Shown piece after piece: positions 54,326-63,733 of a DNA stretch of 64,000 nt. Position 1 is the first letter of the stretch. Every line of letters begins with the position of its first letter. Made by a program: the position numbers and the translations under genes. Origin of the DNA: Forficula auricularia (taxonomy: Eukaryota; Arthropoda; Insecta; Dermaptera; Forficulidae). The notes below the pieces were generated by a model, which saw only the letters and a list, made by a program, of their open reading frames with translations, did no database searches and was not told the DNA's origin. The DNA lies in assembly GCA_024734495.1 (NCBI GenBank), contig JALMQS010000828.1, forward strand, positions 2,281,101 to 2,345,100, in the 5' to 3' direction.

Positions 54326-55645
54326 GATTTTTACCAAAACATAAAGACGTTGCAAATGCAATTGCAAAAACCCCACAGTCATAAACGTTTGGTTGTTGCA
54401 TTACTTTATGAAATTGATTAACAACGTCTTTCCCATAGAGTTTATAGGTGTATTTTAAATCTAAATCTTTTAATTTTGTGTTGTTTAAACTGTCGTAAAT
54501 ATGATTTATTTTTCCATCAAAATAGGTACAAATCCAATGACCGATTTCTGTTCGTTTATTATTTTCATTATAATTTATATTTTCAGCTTGATATAAAATT
54601 TGAATATTTTTCTGATTTTTAGCTATTGGATTGATTCTGTCCAAAATTTGATTTAAATAAATTTCCTGAGGGGAAAAATTAGTATATGCTTTCATTATGT
54701 TATGAAAATAATCTATTATATCATCGTTTAAATAATAATTAACTTGTAGAATTTGTTCAAAATTAATATTAAAATTAGGATTAGGATCAAATTTTTTTGG
54801 TATAATTGAATAGTTTATAACATATTTTTCCAAAATGTTAGAACCGGAATTATTCGAAAGTACAGTTTTATTAGAAGTAGTAGAAATAGTATTACTATAA
54901 GTTTCGAATTCAAAATTTTGCGATTTATTGATAATTTTTGAATTCTCTTTTAATTTACAATATATCGAGTTATGGTCCGAAAAGTACACTTCATATATTC
55001 CGGTTTTTATTATTTCAACATTAGAAAATATTATGTCTAGTTGACTTTTTGAAATAGTTGTGAAAATTTCTTTACCAAACTCAGATTTTAAATGATAATT
55101 TTCGAATAAAAATTTTTCAAAAGATAAATTGTTTTCCTGGCATAAGTCAATATTGAAATCACCTAATAAAATTATTTTTTCATTAGTAAAATTAATATTA
55201 AGTAAAATTTGATTTAAATTATTTTTAAATTCATTAATGGGCATTTGTGGAGATCTATAACCAGTAATTATATTCAGGCCTTTATAAAAAAAGCTTAATA
55301 ATTCGAAATGACCTTTACCAACAAAATTATATCTATATTTAATATTTGATATATCCCCGCTTTTACTAAAACAAATGATTCCTCTTAATTTATTTTTTGA
55401 TCGATCACTTTTAAAAATTTCTGAGAAATTCGGAATTTCGATTTGATCATTTTCTTTTAATAATGTTTCACTAAATATCAAAATATCTGAATTTAAATAC
55501 CATTCATCACTTGTAATGTGGTTTAATTTTGTTTTTAAAGAATTTATATTTAAATAATTTATTTTAATTTCGTCCTTTTCTTTACAATAATCAAAAACTA
55601 ATTCTAATTTTTTTTCATTTTTTAATTTTAATAATTCGATTTCTA
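54207..55645 (-). CDS. Helentron endonuclease plus Ulp1-like protease domains
   Basis: The frame is open from about 55645 to the stop at 54207; no start codon is expected because it continues the helicase frame. The AP-like endonuclease is seen as INYLNINSLKTKLNHI and ILIFSETLL (first catalytic Asn and Glu), LLGDFNIDL, SQLDIIFSN and FSDHNSIY (terminal Asp-His). About 140 residues later comes a C48 (Ulp1/SENP) cysteine protease: IGHWICTYFDGKINHIYDSL gives catalytic His and Asp, QQPNVYDCGVFAIAF gives the oxyanion Gln and catalytic Cys (numbered from 55481: His315, Asp330, Gln363, Cys369). All triad residues are kept. Ulp1 enzymes cleave SUMO-like proteins or polyproteins. Known Helentrons more often carry an OTU protease, so this fusion is noteworthy. 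Confidence 0.82.
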
Positions 55646-57030
55646 AATTTTTTCTTCTTTATTCGAAAAGGTTGAAGGTTTAACTTTGCCAAGAATGTAT
55701 AATCCAGAAAGTGATGTAACTCTACTGAGAGCAACATATAACATAGATTTTGTTATTCTTCCATTCAAATTAACACAAACTTCATTATATGATTGTCCCT
55801 GGCTTTTATGAATGGTCATTGCTTCTGCAGCAACTATTGGGAATTGAATTCTAGTTACCTGACCTTTTTGTTGAAAAGTATGATTCTTCAGCAAAGTAAT
55901 TTTTTTATATATCGGAGTCCAAAATTTGTCTATATTTATATTATTATGGTTAATTTCATTTAATCTAGTATTTAAACCAACTCTTTCTGGTAAAAAATGA
56001 AACCATAGAATTTCTGGTTCATTAGTTTTTTCATTTATACTAATATATTTTAATAAACCTGAAGCACCATTAACTAAACCGTCCTCAACATTAATATTAC
56101 TTACAATCATATAATTTATTCCAATTTTCAAACGAATTAAATATGGAATTCCATTTGTCTTATTCCGATCAATAGTTTTCAATTTATCTAATTCTTTTGA
56201 AATTTGGTTTTTGGATAATTTGTTATTTAGGATTTGATCTTTTGAATAACTGAGAATTTCACTTTCTGAATGTCTATTAATCATCTGATCATTATACATA
56301 TCTACTTGGGCATTGGTTGGATATAATCTTATCATTTTTTTACCTTCAATTTCTTTTTCAGTTGTTTCGCGACTTTTAAATAAATTAAGATCGGAATCAG
56401 TCATTTTATTAGAAACAAAATTATTCAATGCTGTAATAAAGTCCAAATCTTTTTGTCTCATTATTTCTTTCAATTCGAAACATTTAAACTCATTCCATAA
56501 TGGATTTTCGTCTATAATATTTTCCATTGATTGACTTTTAGGTGCTTTATATATTGCTCTATCTTTAACGGGTGGTAATTGATTTAGATCACCAACACAA
56601 ATTACAGATACTCCCCCAAAGGAATAATTGATTCCAGTAATCTGGCGTAATCTGGTGTCTATTTTACTGAATAATGAAGAACCAACCATTGATATTTCAT
56701 CAATAATTATTAATTTTAAATTAATTAATTTAGCTCTGATTGTATTCGCGATATCGTTAGATAATTCATTCAAATCCCCAGAATACTCCGCAAGTGGTAA
56801 GGCAAATGCTGAATGTAAAGTGACCCCTGATATAAGGAAACTAGCTTTTCCTGATAAAGCACATAAAAGTACAACAAGAGATTCTTTGTTTCCGCCTGGT
56901 TGACTATCAAAATAATTTGTAATTGTATGGTATATTGCTTCAATGAGTGTACTCTTACCAACACCAGCTGATCCACTTATAAAAATTCTCAGTGGTTTGG
57001 CATTTACTTTAAATGAATGTACTATGTGTA
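55643..57030 (-). CDS. Helentron PIF1-type helicase domain
   Basis: Walker A GSAGVGKST lies at 56948-56974 in the same open frame as the 376-residue stretch below it, so the domain starts near 57030 and not at 56773. Walker B is LIIIDEISMV, followed by VSVICVGDLNQLPPVKDRAIY (motif III), a PIF1-type middle region and the C-terminal AMTIHKSQGQSYNEV (motif V) and SRVTSLSGLYIL (motif VI). In Helitrons this 5'-to-3' superfamily 1B helicase unwinds DNA for Rep. The frame breaks at both ends at runs of A: A8 at about 57037-57044 (nine needed) and A6 at about 55650 (seven needed). Confidence 0.88.
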
Positions 57031-58560
57031 ATAAAATTTTTTTTGTAAATTATTTAATTTTAAAATTTTTAATAACAGACTATCTGAATTAATTCTTTTG
57101 GGACAACTATATCTAGTAATTTCATTATTATCGCATGTCACTTCATCTCCTTTTTGACCATAAATGTCTATTTGTAATTCCGAAGGTAATTCATCTCTTT
57201 TTGCTTCATTAATTTCTTCTTCCTCGATTTCTTCAATTTCATTATTTACTTGGTCAATAGCCTGTTCTAATATTTCATCTTTAATTACAAAATATTTACT
57301 TCTGTTGATTTTAATTTTTTCAATATTTTGTAAATATTTTTTTTTATAATTAACATTTTGAATTTCACTTTCTTCGTCTTTCCAAGGTACAAATAACAAA
57401 ATTTGCTCTCGATAATAATTTGTTTCGTCTTGAAATTTATTATATTTTCTAAATCGTAATATCGCGGGTTTGTTTCTTTTTTCCAATTTTAATTCATCAA
57501 TATTTTCTAAATCTTCGTTTTCAAATTCTAAATGGATATATTTTGAAGAAAATTTTGAAGCAAAATCTGCAAGGCATTCATCGAAATGTGACTTTCTTTC
57601 ACTGTATTTTTCAATTAGATCTTTTTGAAAAATATCAGTAGAATATTCCGAAAGTTTATTTAATTCTTTATTTAATTTTATCATCTTAGTCCTTTCATCT
57701 TTAGGACTTGTATTGATAAATATGGTTTTCCTACTATTTTTTGATAATGGCAATCCTAATAAATTGTATGTTGCTTCTTGGGTTGACATTAGGTTGAAAT
57801 TTAGGAATACATTAGCGATTTTTCTAAATTTTTCTTTTAAATTTTGATTATTTTTTTCTTCCGAAATGTCCCTTAATAATTTAGATAAGCCAGCATCTAT
57901 TTTAGTAACATAATTTACTACATAAGATGCTACGCTATATTCATTCAATATAAATTGTATATCCATATTGGATTCGAATAAATGCAATATGGATTTATTA
58001 TAATTATTTATGCCAACTTCTAGATTATTTCTTTTTAAGAAACATTCCTCTCTTTTGAGGGAATATCTTAAAGCGAGAAGATATTTCTCCTCGGTCATTT
58101 CAAGTTTTTCTAAAGTCTCTGAAAAAGGAATAATCGTGGCATCCTTCTTTTTTAATAAATAATAATGGGTCATTAATTTTTTGATTTTATTATAAGATAG
58201 TTTGAGATCGTTTGATTCATTTTCTTTTGCTAAATTTTCTTTTGCTAAAGGTCTTAAAATCATTGTTCTAGGCATAACTGGCCTAGGAAAATTAAAACGA
58301 CATTTGTTTTGATTTTTTCTCCCTTTATGGCATGTGTGAGAATGCCTATGTTTTTGCAAGCTTATATATGCATCATTAGGATCATAATGGCAAGTTATGT
58401 ATTTATCAATAAAAGATATTACACATTCATCATTATTTTGATCATAAATAGGTGCATTCTCAAGCCATAAGAACATATGTTCATGTGGAGAACCTCTCAT
58501 TTGGAATTCTACCCGACTGTAACTATCAATAACATTACATTTTTCAAAAATACTGTCTTT
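57022..58560 (-). CDS. Helentron HUH Rep nuclease domain
   Basis: From the ATG at 58500: MRGSPHEHMFLWLENAP carries the metal-binding HUH motif (His6, His8), KHRHSHTCHKGRKNQNKC (about 50-67) a likely zinc or metal site, and ASYVVNYVTKID the two catalytic tyrosines (Tyr193, Tyr197) and Lys200 of Helitron Rep. The nuclease nicks at the element end and joins the 5' phosphate to tyrosine. The preceding residues DSYSRVEFQ lie in the same frame, so the protein continues upstream across an A9 run at about 58560-58568 (ten needed). All catalytic residues are kept. Confidence 0.88.
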   Translation of the reverse strand, partial: KDSIFEKCNVIDSYSRVEFQMRGSPHEHMFLWLENAPIYDQNNDECVISFIDKYITCHYDPNDAYISLQKHRHSHTCHKGRKNQNKCRFNFPRPVMPRTMILRPLAKENLAKENESNDLKLSYNKIKKLMTHYYLLKKKDATIIPFSETLEKLEMTEEKYLLALRYSLKREECFLKRNNLEVGINNYNKSILHLFESNMDIQFILNEYSVASYVVNYVTKIDAGLSKLLRDISEEKNNQNLKEKFRKIANVFLNFNLMSTQEATYNLLGLPLSKNSRKTIFINTSPKDERTKMIKLNKELNKLSEYSTDIFQKDLIEKYSERKSHFDECLADFASKFSSKYIHLEFENEDLENIDELKLEKRNKPAILRFRKYNKFQDETNYYREQILLFVPWKDEESEIQNVNYKKKYLQNIEKIKINRSKYFVIKDEILEQAIDQVNNEIEEIEEEEINEAKRDELPSELQIDIYGQKGDEVTCDNNEITRYSCPKRINSDSLLLKILKLNNLQKKFYYT

Positions 58561-59900
58561 TTTTTTATTAAATTCATGAATTGATGAATTTTATAATCAA
58601 AATATCTAGCACAAGTAACTGAATCATTTTTGATTAGATCTGTTTTTGTAAATTTGTCTAAATTAATCGCGTCATTTAAATTTATATTTTTATTAAATTG
58701 GAATTTATAAAGATGTTGAATTAATTCAGGCCAAGTTGTTTCACCTGCTGATAATGTTAAAAACATTGTTGGCTTACCAAGTTGACGAATCATGGCTAAT
58801 AGGTCTTTCATTTTCTGTTGCCAATATGACGGAGAATTTCTAATATTTTTTAAAATACTATATCCTTCGTCATTTCTTATCAATTGGTTAAGATAATTTT
58901 TATTTAAAATATCTCCAACGGTTACGTTTTTAGTTGTTTTGCTTTTTCTTAGACAAATATTAATATTTGAATAAATTGATGACTCGAGCTTCTTTTTAGC
59001 CATAAATAAAATTCGGCTGGGCTTACAAGATCTTCTGTCGAATCTTCGACATTCAGATTTTGCTCGGTCACTGTAACTGATTTTAGCATTTGGAGAGATT
59101 TCAAAGCCAAAGCCCCCAAAAATACTTGGAAAACATAGTTCATCAATTTTTTCTATTATATGCCAGGGAAGAGGAAATTTATTTTGCCCCGGGGCAATTT
59201 CAGTTATCTGATTAGAGATTTCTTTATTTTTATCAATTAATAAACATTCTTCATAATCATCATCAAGATCACTTGTTTCTGTTTCCGAAAAGAGGTTTTC
59301 CAAATTATCATCGTGGGCATTATTATTTAAATCGTTTTGATCTATTATAAAATTAATTTCATCTTCATAAATTCCATTAAATCTATTAAAATAGTTAGGG
59401 TTAATTTTTATATTATTTTCTTTATATAAATCAGTATTAATTAAATAATGTAATGCTTTCATTATGATAGCCGGTCGTATAGTTTCAAACATATAATGGG
59501 TCGAATGTTTTAAATGTCTTTTTAACTTAACTTGAATTGTTTCTAATTCATTAAATGATCTTGGCAGAATATCAATCATGTTTTCGATCTCAATCTCTAT
59601 ATTGACTACACTACCTTTCATACCTAATTGGGGATTAATTTGAACAAATTTCATCGGCCTTATTTGTTGAAAACAAATGATTGGCGAAACAAACCGTTCC
59701 TCCAAAGGGGTTAGGTTTTTTACAAATTCAGGTAATTCTCTAAATTTCAACCCATTACTTGTCGCCAATTTTGGAATTTTATTTTGTTTAATGTATTTTA
59801 AACAGGTAATACAGGCAACATTTGATTTATAATTATAAACTTTATTTAAAAAATCATCTTGTAAACAATTATTGAAATTAAATTCTCTGACTGAATGTGA
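58509..59900 (-). CDS. Helentron N-terminal (Helitron_like_N) region
   Basis: NGLKFRELPEFVKNLTPLEE RFVSP, KHSTHYMFETIRPAIIMKAL and PSYWQQKMKDLLAMIRQLGK PTMFLTLSAGETTWPEL are typical of the domain between the zinc finger and Rep in insect Helitrons. The stretch has an Asp/Glu-rich insert near the middle (SETETSDLDDDYEE). The upstream frame to about 59900 reads NVACITCLKYIKQNKIPKL, a second CxxC. The codon at 59768 is TTG, so it is not a start. It links to the zinc finger frame through a T6 run at about 59906-59911 (seven needed). Confidence 0.8.
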   Translation of the reverse strand, partial: SHSVREFNFNNCLQDDFLNKVYNYKSNVACITCLKYIKQNKIPKLATSNGLKFRELPEFVKNLTPLEERFVSPIICFQQIRPMKFVQINPQLGMKGSVVNIEIEIENMIDILPRSFNELETIQVKLKRHLKHSTHYMFETIRPAIIMKALHYLINTDLYKENNIKINPNYFNRFNGIYEDEINFIIDQNDLNNNAHDDNLENLFSETETSDLDDDYEECLLIDKNKEISNQITEIAPGQNKFPLPWHIIEKIDELCFPSIFGGFGFEISPNAKISYSDRAKSECRRFDRRSCKPSRILFMAKKKLESSIYSNINICLRKSKTTKNVTVGDILNKNYLNQLIRNDEGYSILKNIRNSPSYWQQKMKDLLAMIRQLGKPTMFLTLSAGETTWPELIQHLYKFQFNKNINLNDAINLDKFTKTDLIKNDSVTCARYFDYKIHQFMNLIKKKTVFLKNVMLLIVTVG

Positions 59901-60702
59901 AAAAATAGCCCTTCACAACATGCGCAAATATAAGTGGGTAGTTGTTTTCTTTTCTGAATAAATTCCAACATTAATTTTGAAGAATTATCTTTTATTTGAA
60001 TTAAATTAGTATAAAAATTAAATCGTGATTTCATAAATTCAGTTCTTACTTCCCTTTTATTTAATTTATTTGTTGCCTCTTTTTCCTTATATTCAGTGGA
60101 CTGTCTTAAAAAGGACATTCTTGATTTAGTATTTTGTTTTTCATTTAAACGATATTCTTCTTCTTCTCGTTTTTTTCTTATGAATTGTTTATTTTCTTCT
60201 AATTCTTTTGCATAAAGTTCTTCATCTTCCCTTTTTTTTCTTTTGAATTGTTTATTTTCTTCTAATTCTTTTGTATAAAGTTCTTCATCTTCCCTTCTTT
60301 TCCTTTTAAATTGTTTATTTTTTTCTAATCCTTCTGTATAATATTCTGCATCCTCTCTTAAATTTTTAATTCTTTCTTTATTTTTTTCTAATTCTTCTGT
60401 ATAAAGTTCTTCATCTTCCCTTTTTTTTCTTTTGAATTGTTTATTTTCTTCTAATTCTTTTGTATAAAGTTCTTCATCTTCCCTTCTTTTCCTTTTAAAT
60501 TGTTTATTTTTTTCTAATCCTTCTGTATAATATTCTGCATCCTCTCTTAAATTTTTAATTCTTTCTTTATTTTTTTCTAATTCTTCTGTATAAAGTTCTT
60601 CATCTTCCCTTTTTTTTCTTATGAATTGTTTATTTTCTTCTAATTCTTTTGCATAAAGTTCTTCATCTTCCCTTCTTTTTCCTTTTTAAATTGTTTATTT
60701 TT
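59846..60702 (-). CDS. Helentron zinc finger and coiled-coil repeat region
   Basis: 60118-59900 reads LPTYICACCEGLFF, the CxCxxC zinc finger at the start of many Helitron proteins. Upstream to about 60702 the minus strand encodes charged 21-residue repeats of the type REDEELYTKELEENKQFKRK, predicted to be coiled coil by their Glu/Lys/Leu spacing. The DNA unit is 63 bp, and three units make a 189-bp higher-order repeat. Small T-run differences in 60675-60690 break the frame just before the insertion at 60703. Confidence 0.7.
60170..60702. repeat. 63-bp / 189-bp coding tandem repeats
   Basis: The block ttcttctaattctttt-gtataaagttcttcatcttccctt recurs every 63 bp. A 189-bp super-unit (for example 60270-60450 against 60459-60640) is nearly identical between copies. 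62366-62560 repeats 60319-60512 almost exactly, so the array once ran on without the inserted segment. Confidence 0.85.
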
Positions 60703-60739
60703 GGAACTTGAAGTTGAACTTATGGGACGCCTCGGGGTG

Positions 60740-60960
60740 GTACCCTAGTCTGTGAAAAGTGTCCGTAACGTTAAATAAAAAACAAGCGAGCCAATGCTCA
60801 TGCGCGCGCATCCACTCAGCCACTCTGGGGGCGGGGCCTCTGGCTTGCGCTCTGGTCGGGAATCGATGCTGTTCGATGTTGAATCTTTCGATTCAACAGG
60901 TATTATTTCATTACCCTCCTCTACCTCTCTGCTTCTATTTATCGAAATAATCCTCTTTAA
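60740..60960 (+). promoter_or_regulatory. GC-rich promoter-like segment
   Basis: gtccgtaacgtt, tcatgcgcgcgcatccactc and gggggcggggcctct stand out strongly from the AT-rich surroundings and include a GC-box-like gggcggggc. They lie 45-260 bases upstream of the candidate first exon at 61005. Inference from composition only. Confidence 0.35.
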
Positions 60961-61004
60961 AAAATTTTATTAATTTAATAGACAGAATAATAGAATTCAA
61001 TAAA

Positions 61005-61450
61005 ATGGCATCGAATTCAGAGACAGAACATTCAGAACATTTCGTTATTCAGCAACAAATAACAAAGGTGTGCTTACTTAATTAATAAATAAATGAAAAT
61101 GAAATGAAAATAAATAAAAGAATATTGCAATAATTCTACTAATTTATTTATTATATTTCCAGCTAATAGAAGAAAATAATCAATTAAAAAAATCTACTAA
61201 AGGTAAGCGTTATATATTAATCGTAGGTGTATGTGTAAAATCCCCGTGAATCCCTAATTGATTTCATAACTAATTCCTATAATTTATTTATTTATTTAAT
61301 TAATTGAATTTTATTATTTATTTATTCTATTTAAGGAAATAAAAATTAAAGAAGAAGAAAAATTCCTTGAATTTGATTTCCAACGAGGATTTGATGAATT
61401 ATTATTAAAATATCTAAGATTATTTATTTATTTATTAGAGTATCTATTAG
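61005..61450 (+). CDS. Candidate small spliced gene fragment, unidentified
   Basis: ATG at 61005 opens MASNSETEHSEHFVIQQQITK to a donor gtgtgc (61068). cag at 61160-61162 precedes LIEENNQLKKSTK with a donor at 61203. taag at 61335 precedes EIKIKEEEKFLEFDFQRGFD EL, open for over 100 codons into non-conserved sequence. The join of the second and third exons does not keep frame with the obvious donor, so the model is incomplete. Further Lys/Arg-rich pieces between splice-like sites (KAEYQKRYREREKK near 61635-61690) follow. No family recognised; it could be a captured host fragment or chance. Confidence 0.25.
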
Positions 61451-62323
61451 TTAGATATTTATATAATATACTGAGTAAAACATTGTATAAATTCATATAC
61501 TGTTTTTTCTCAAATTCAAAAATATTTCCAAACAAGTTTGTTCAGTACCCACCTCTCCATCCCCTCCCTCGATTAGCACTCATGGATTTAATTTTAACAT
61601 TTTTTTATTTTATTTTCTTTGAAGGAAAGAAATACGAAAAAAAGCCGAGTACCAAAAAAGGTATCGGGAGCGTGAAAAAAAAAAACAAGGTACGGTATAT
61701 AATTTATATACCGTATATTATATATATTATAATATTTTGCAGTGTAATTTTAAATACGACTGTAAAGTTAGTAGACATCAGACGAGAAATTAATGATTTT
61801 ATAATCAATTTCAGTATCGGAGAAAAATATAAAAAAAAAAAACAAGTAGGCAATATCAACAAGAGTATCGACAAAGAATAAAAGAAAAAAATACAAAAGA
61901 TCCAAGGTATGGTATGAAAATTATATACATTTTTAATAAATTTATTATTACCATTAATAACTGTAATTAATTTTAGTACTTACTACTATCGATGCTGTTT
62001 TCTCGAGATATTTGGCAAAAATCGAATCACAAATATATATATCTTATTTTAGTTACCATAAAGCTATAGTTTCTATGATAGAACATAATTAGGCTTAATT
62101 ATTATTATTCATATAAATACCTGTTTCTTTTTGTATATTATTATTATTATATATTATATATTTTTATAAATCATTGTAAATAAAATAAAGGTGTTAAGAT
62201 AATTTTATAAAGTAGTTTCTTTGCTTTTTATCGATAAAAAAATCATAATAAAAAATGTATACCCGAATAATTATTTTTCTTTTATACCTAGAATAGAACT
62301 TAAAATTAATATTTTTATAATAA

Positions 62324-62364
62324 GGAACTTCGTTCCTATCCGGTGTCCTACGACACAGATCGAC
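62324..62364 (+). other. Paired hairpins at the right end of the insertion
   Basis: ggaac-ttc-gttcc (62324-62336) and gtgtc-ctac-gacac (62343-62356), 5-bp stems each, within 41 bases of the junction with the T-run. Subterminal hairpins near the 3' end are expected in Helitron-like elements. Confidence 0.5.
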
Positions 62365-62365
62365 T

Positions 62366-62735
62366 TTTTTTTTTTTCTAATCCTTCTGTATAATATTCTG
62401 CATCCTCTCTTAAATTTTTAATTCTTTCTTTATTTTTTTCTAATTCTTCTGTATAAAGTTCTTCATCTTCCCTTTTTTTTCTTTTGAATTGTTTATTTTC
62501 TTCTAATTCTTTTGTATAAAGTTCTTCATCTTCCCTTCTTTTCCTTTTAAATTGTTTATTTTTTTCTAATTCTTCTGCTCGGTATTTTTCATTTTTACGT
62601 AATTTTCTCATGTTTTGTTTTATTTTTTCTAATTTGTTATTATTGTTTAAAAAATTTTCATCCACTTTAAGTTTTGAGGAACGATTTTTTTTTTTCTTTA
62701 TTTTTTTTATTTAAAGATTTTCTTTTCGTTTTCAT
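62366..62735 (-). CDS. N-terminus of the Helentron protein
   Basis: Minus strand: an ATG at 62735 opens MKTKRKSLNKKNKEKK, then a long A-run (A11, one away from keeping frame) leads into VDENFLNNNNKLEKIKQNMR, KLRKNEKYRAEELEKNKQFK and the 21-residue repeats, until the insertion boundary at 62365. The next in-frame ATG is at 62611. A GTG at 62665 is the codon before DENF and is unlikely to be the start. A very basic, coiled-coil N-terminus. Confidence 0.6.
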
Positions 62736-63733
62736 TTTGGAAAGAAAAGGGTGATAAACAGTAAATCAAACAACAAAATATATATAGGTAAACTTAAAAT
62801 AAAAACTAATTTATAATACAGATATGAGTCCTGAAAAGATAACTTATTATTAAATTAAAATTTTCCTACAAAAAATTAATTGAATTAATGAAAAATTAGT
62901 GTTATTAAAAATAAAATTTAAATAAATTATAACTACTTAAATACTATTATATTAAAACGCTCAACCTTGTCCAGCCGAATCAGGTGATAAAGCAGCACTA
63001 AACCACAATGTTCGAATTTAGTGTCCTGGATGGTGACTTTATTAATTATAATTTTTTTGATATTCGTCGAAGTAAAATGATTATAGATAAATATATAAAT
63101 AAATTTTGATTCTTGCAAAAAAACTGCAAATCTTAACTGAAATTTGGAAAGAAAAAATAATTAAAAGAAAATTATTTTTAAACAAATGCAAAAGTACCTA
63201 TCTCAAAAATATTTAAGTTAAAAATTTTCTTTAAATAAGTAATTAATAATAACATTAAAAATATAGATTCTTTATTAAACCACCGTCCTTCTCAAAAATC
63301 CCTATACCCATTAAATGGTGTTCCATGCTTGAATGAATAAGCAAAGAGAAGTAGATATCTCGAATATAGAAAAAATGAAATTGAATCTCAATAGATTATA
63401 CTAATTCTTATTTATTTAATTATTTATTTATTTTTTGTACTAACATGAATCGCAAAAAATACATATGCATACAGATGAAAAATGACTAGAACTCTTCGGT
63501 GAAAGACACCTTAGGAATGACAATCAATAAAAATCTCACATATAATCGGTCTCCATTTGACGCACTCATTTCACCCACGGTATCATCTAGCACAGCTAAC
63601 AGCTATTCAGCAAAAAGGAAACTCAAAAATGGCAAATAGGGGTCATGGCAATAATATTTTGTTTAGAGACCCCAAGGGCATACATTTTAATAACCTAACT
63701 GACTAAAATACTAATATTTTACACATAATAGAC
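62736..63733. other. Gene-free AT-rich stretch
   Basis: No recognised feature and no clear Helentron 5' end. From about 63500 base composition changes (more C), and short open stretches such as SPFDALISPTVSSSTANSYS appear without an identifiable family. Confidence 0.35.

Larger units (their letters stand above)
60703..62364. mobile_element. 1662-bp insertion inside the Helentron repeat array
   Basis: The array stops after tttattttt at 60702 and resumes with T-run/ctaatcc at 62365, so the segment (ggaacttgaag... to ...cagatcgac) inserted between two T, the target of Helentrons. Its right end carries two small hairpins (62324-62336 and 62343-62356). It encodes no transposase. The first 300 bp are GC-rich and promoter-like, followed by small candidate exons on the plus strand, so it may be a non-autonomous Helentron carrying a gene fragment. 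Alternatives: an unknown element of other type. Confidence 0.5.
54049..62735 (-). mobile_element. Helentron-type Helitron (rolling-circle transposon)
   Basis: One minus-strand coding region encodes, in order, a coiled-coil repeat N-terminus (62735-62366 and 60700-60120), a CxxC zinc finger (about 59930), the Helitron N-terminal domain, an HUH Rep nuclease, a PIF1-type helicase, an AP-like endonuclease and a C-terminal Ulp1-like protease. Endonuclease after Rep-Helicase is the mark of Helentrons. A 1662-bp segment (60703-62364) is inserted in the N-terminal repeats. Four homopolymer runs are each one base short for a continuous frame. Element ends were not located with confidence. The replicative mechanism (Rep nicking and strand transfer by two tyrosines) is known for the family. 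Confidence 0.85.

Noticed and set aside
54077..54421. 114-codon plus-strand ORF
   Set aside because: It is antisense to the duplicated protease end of the Helentron and owes its length to the tandem duplication.
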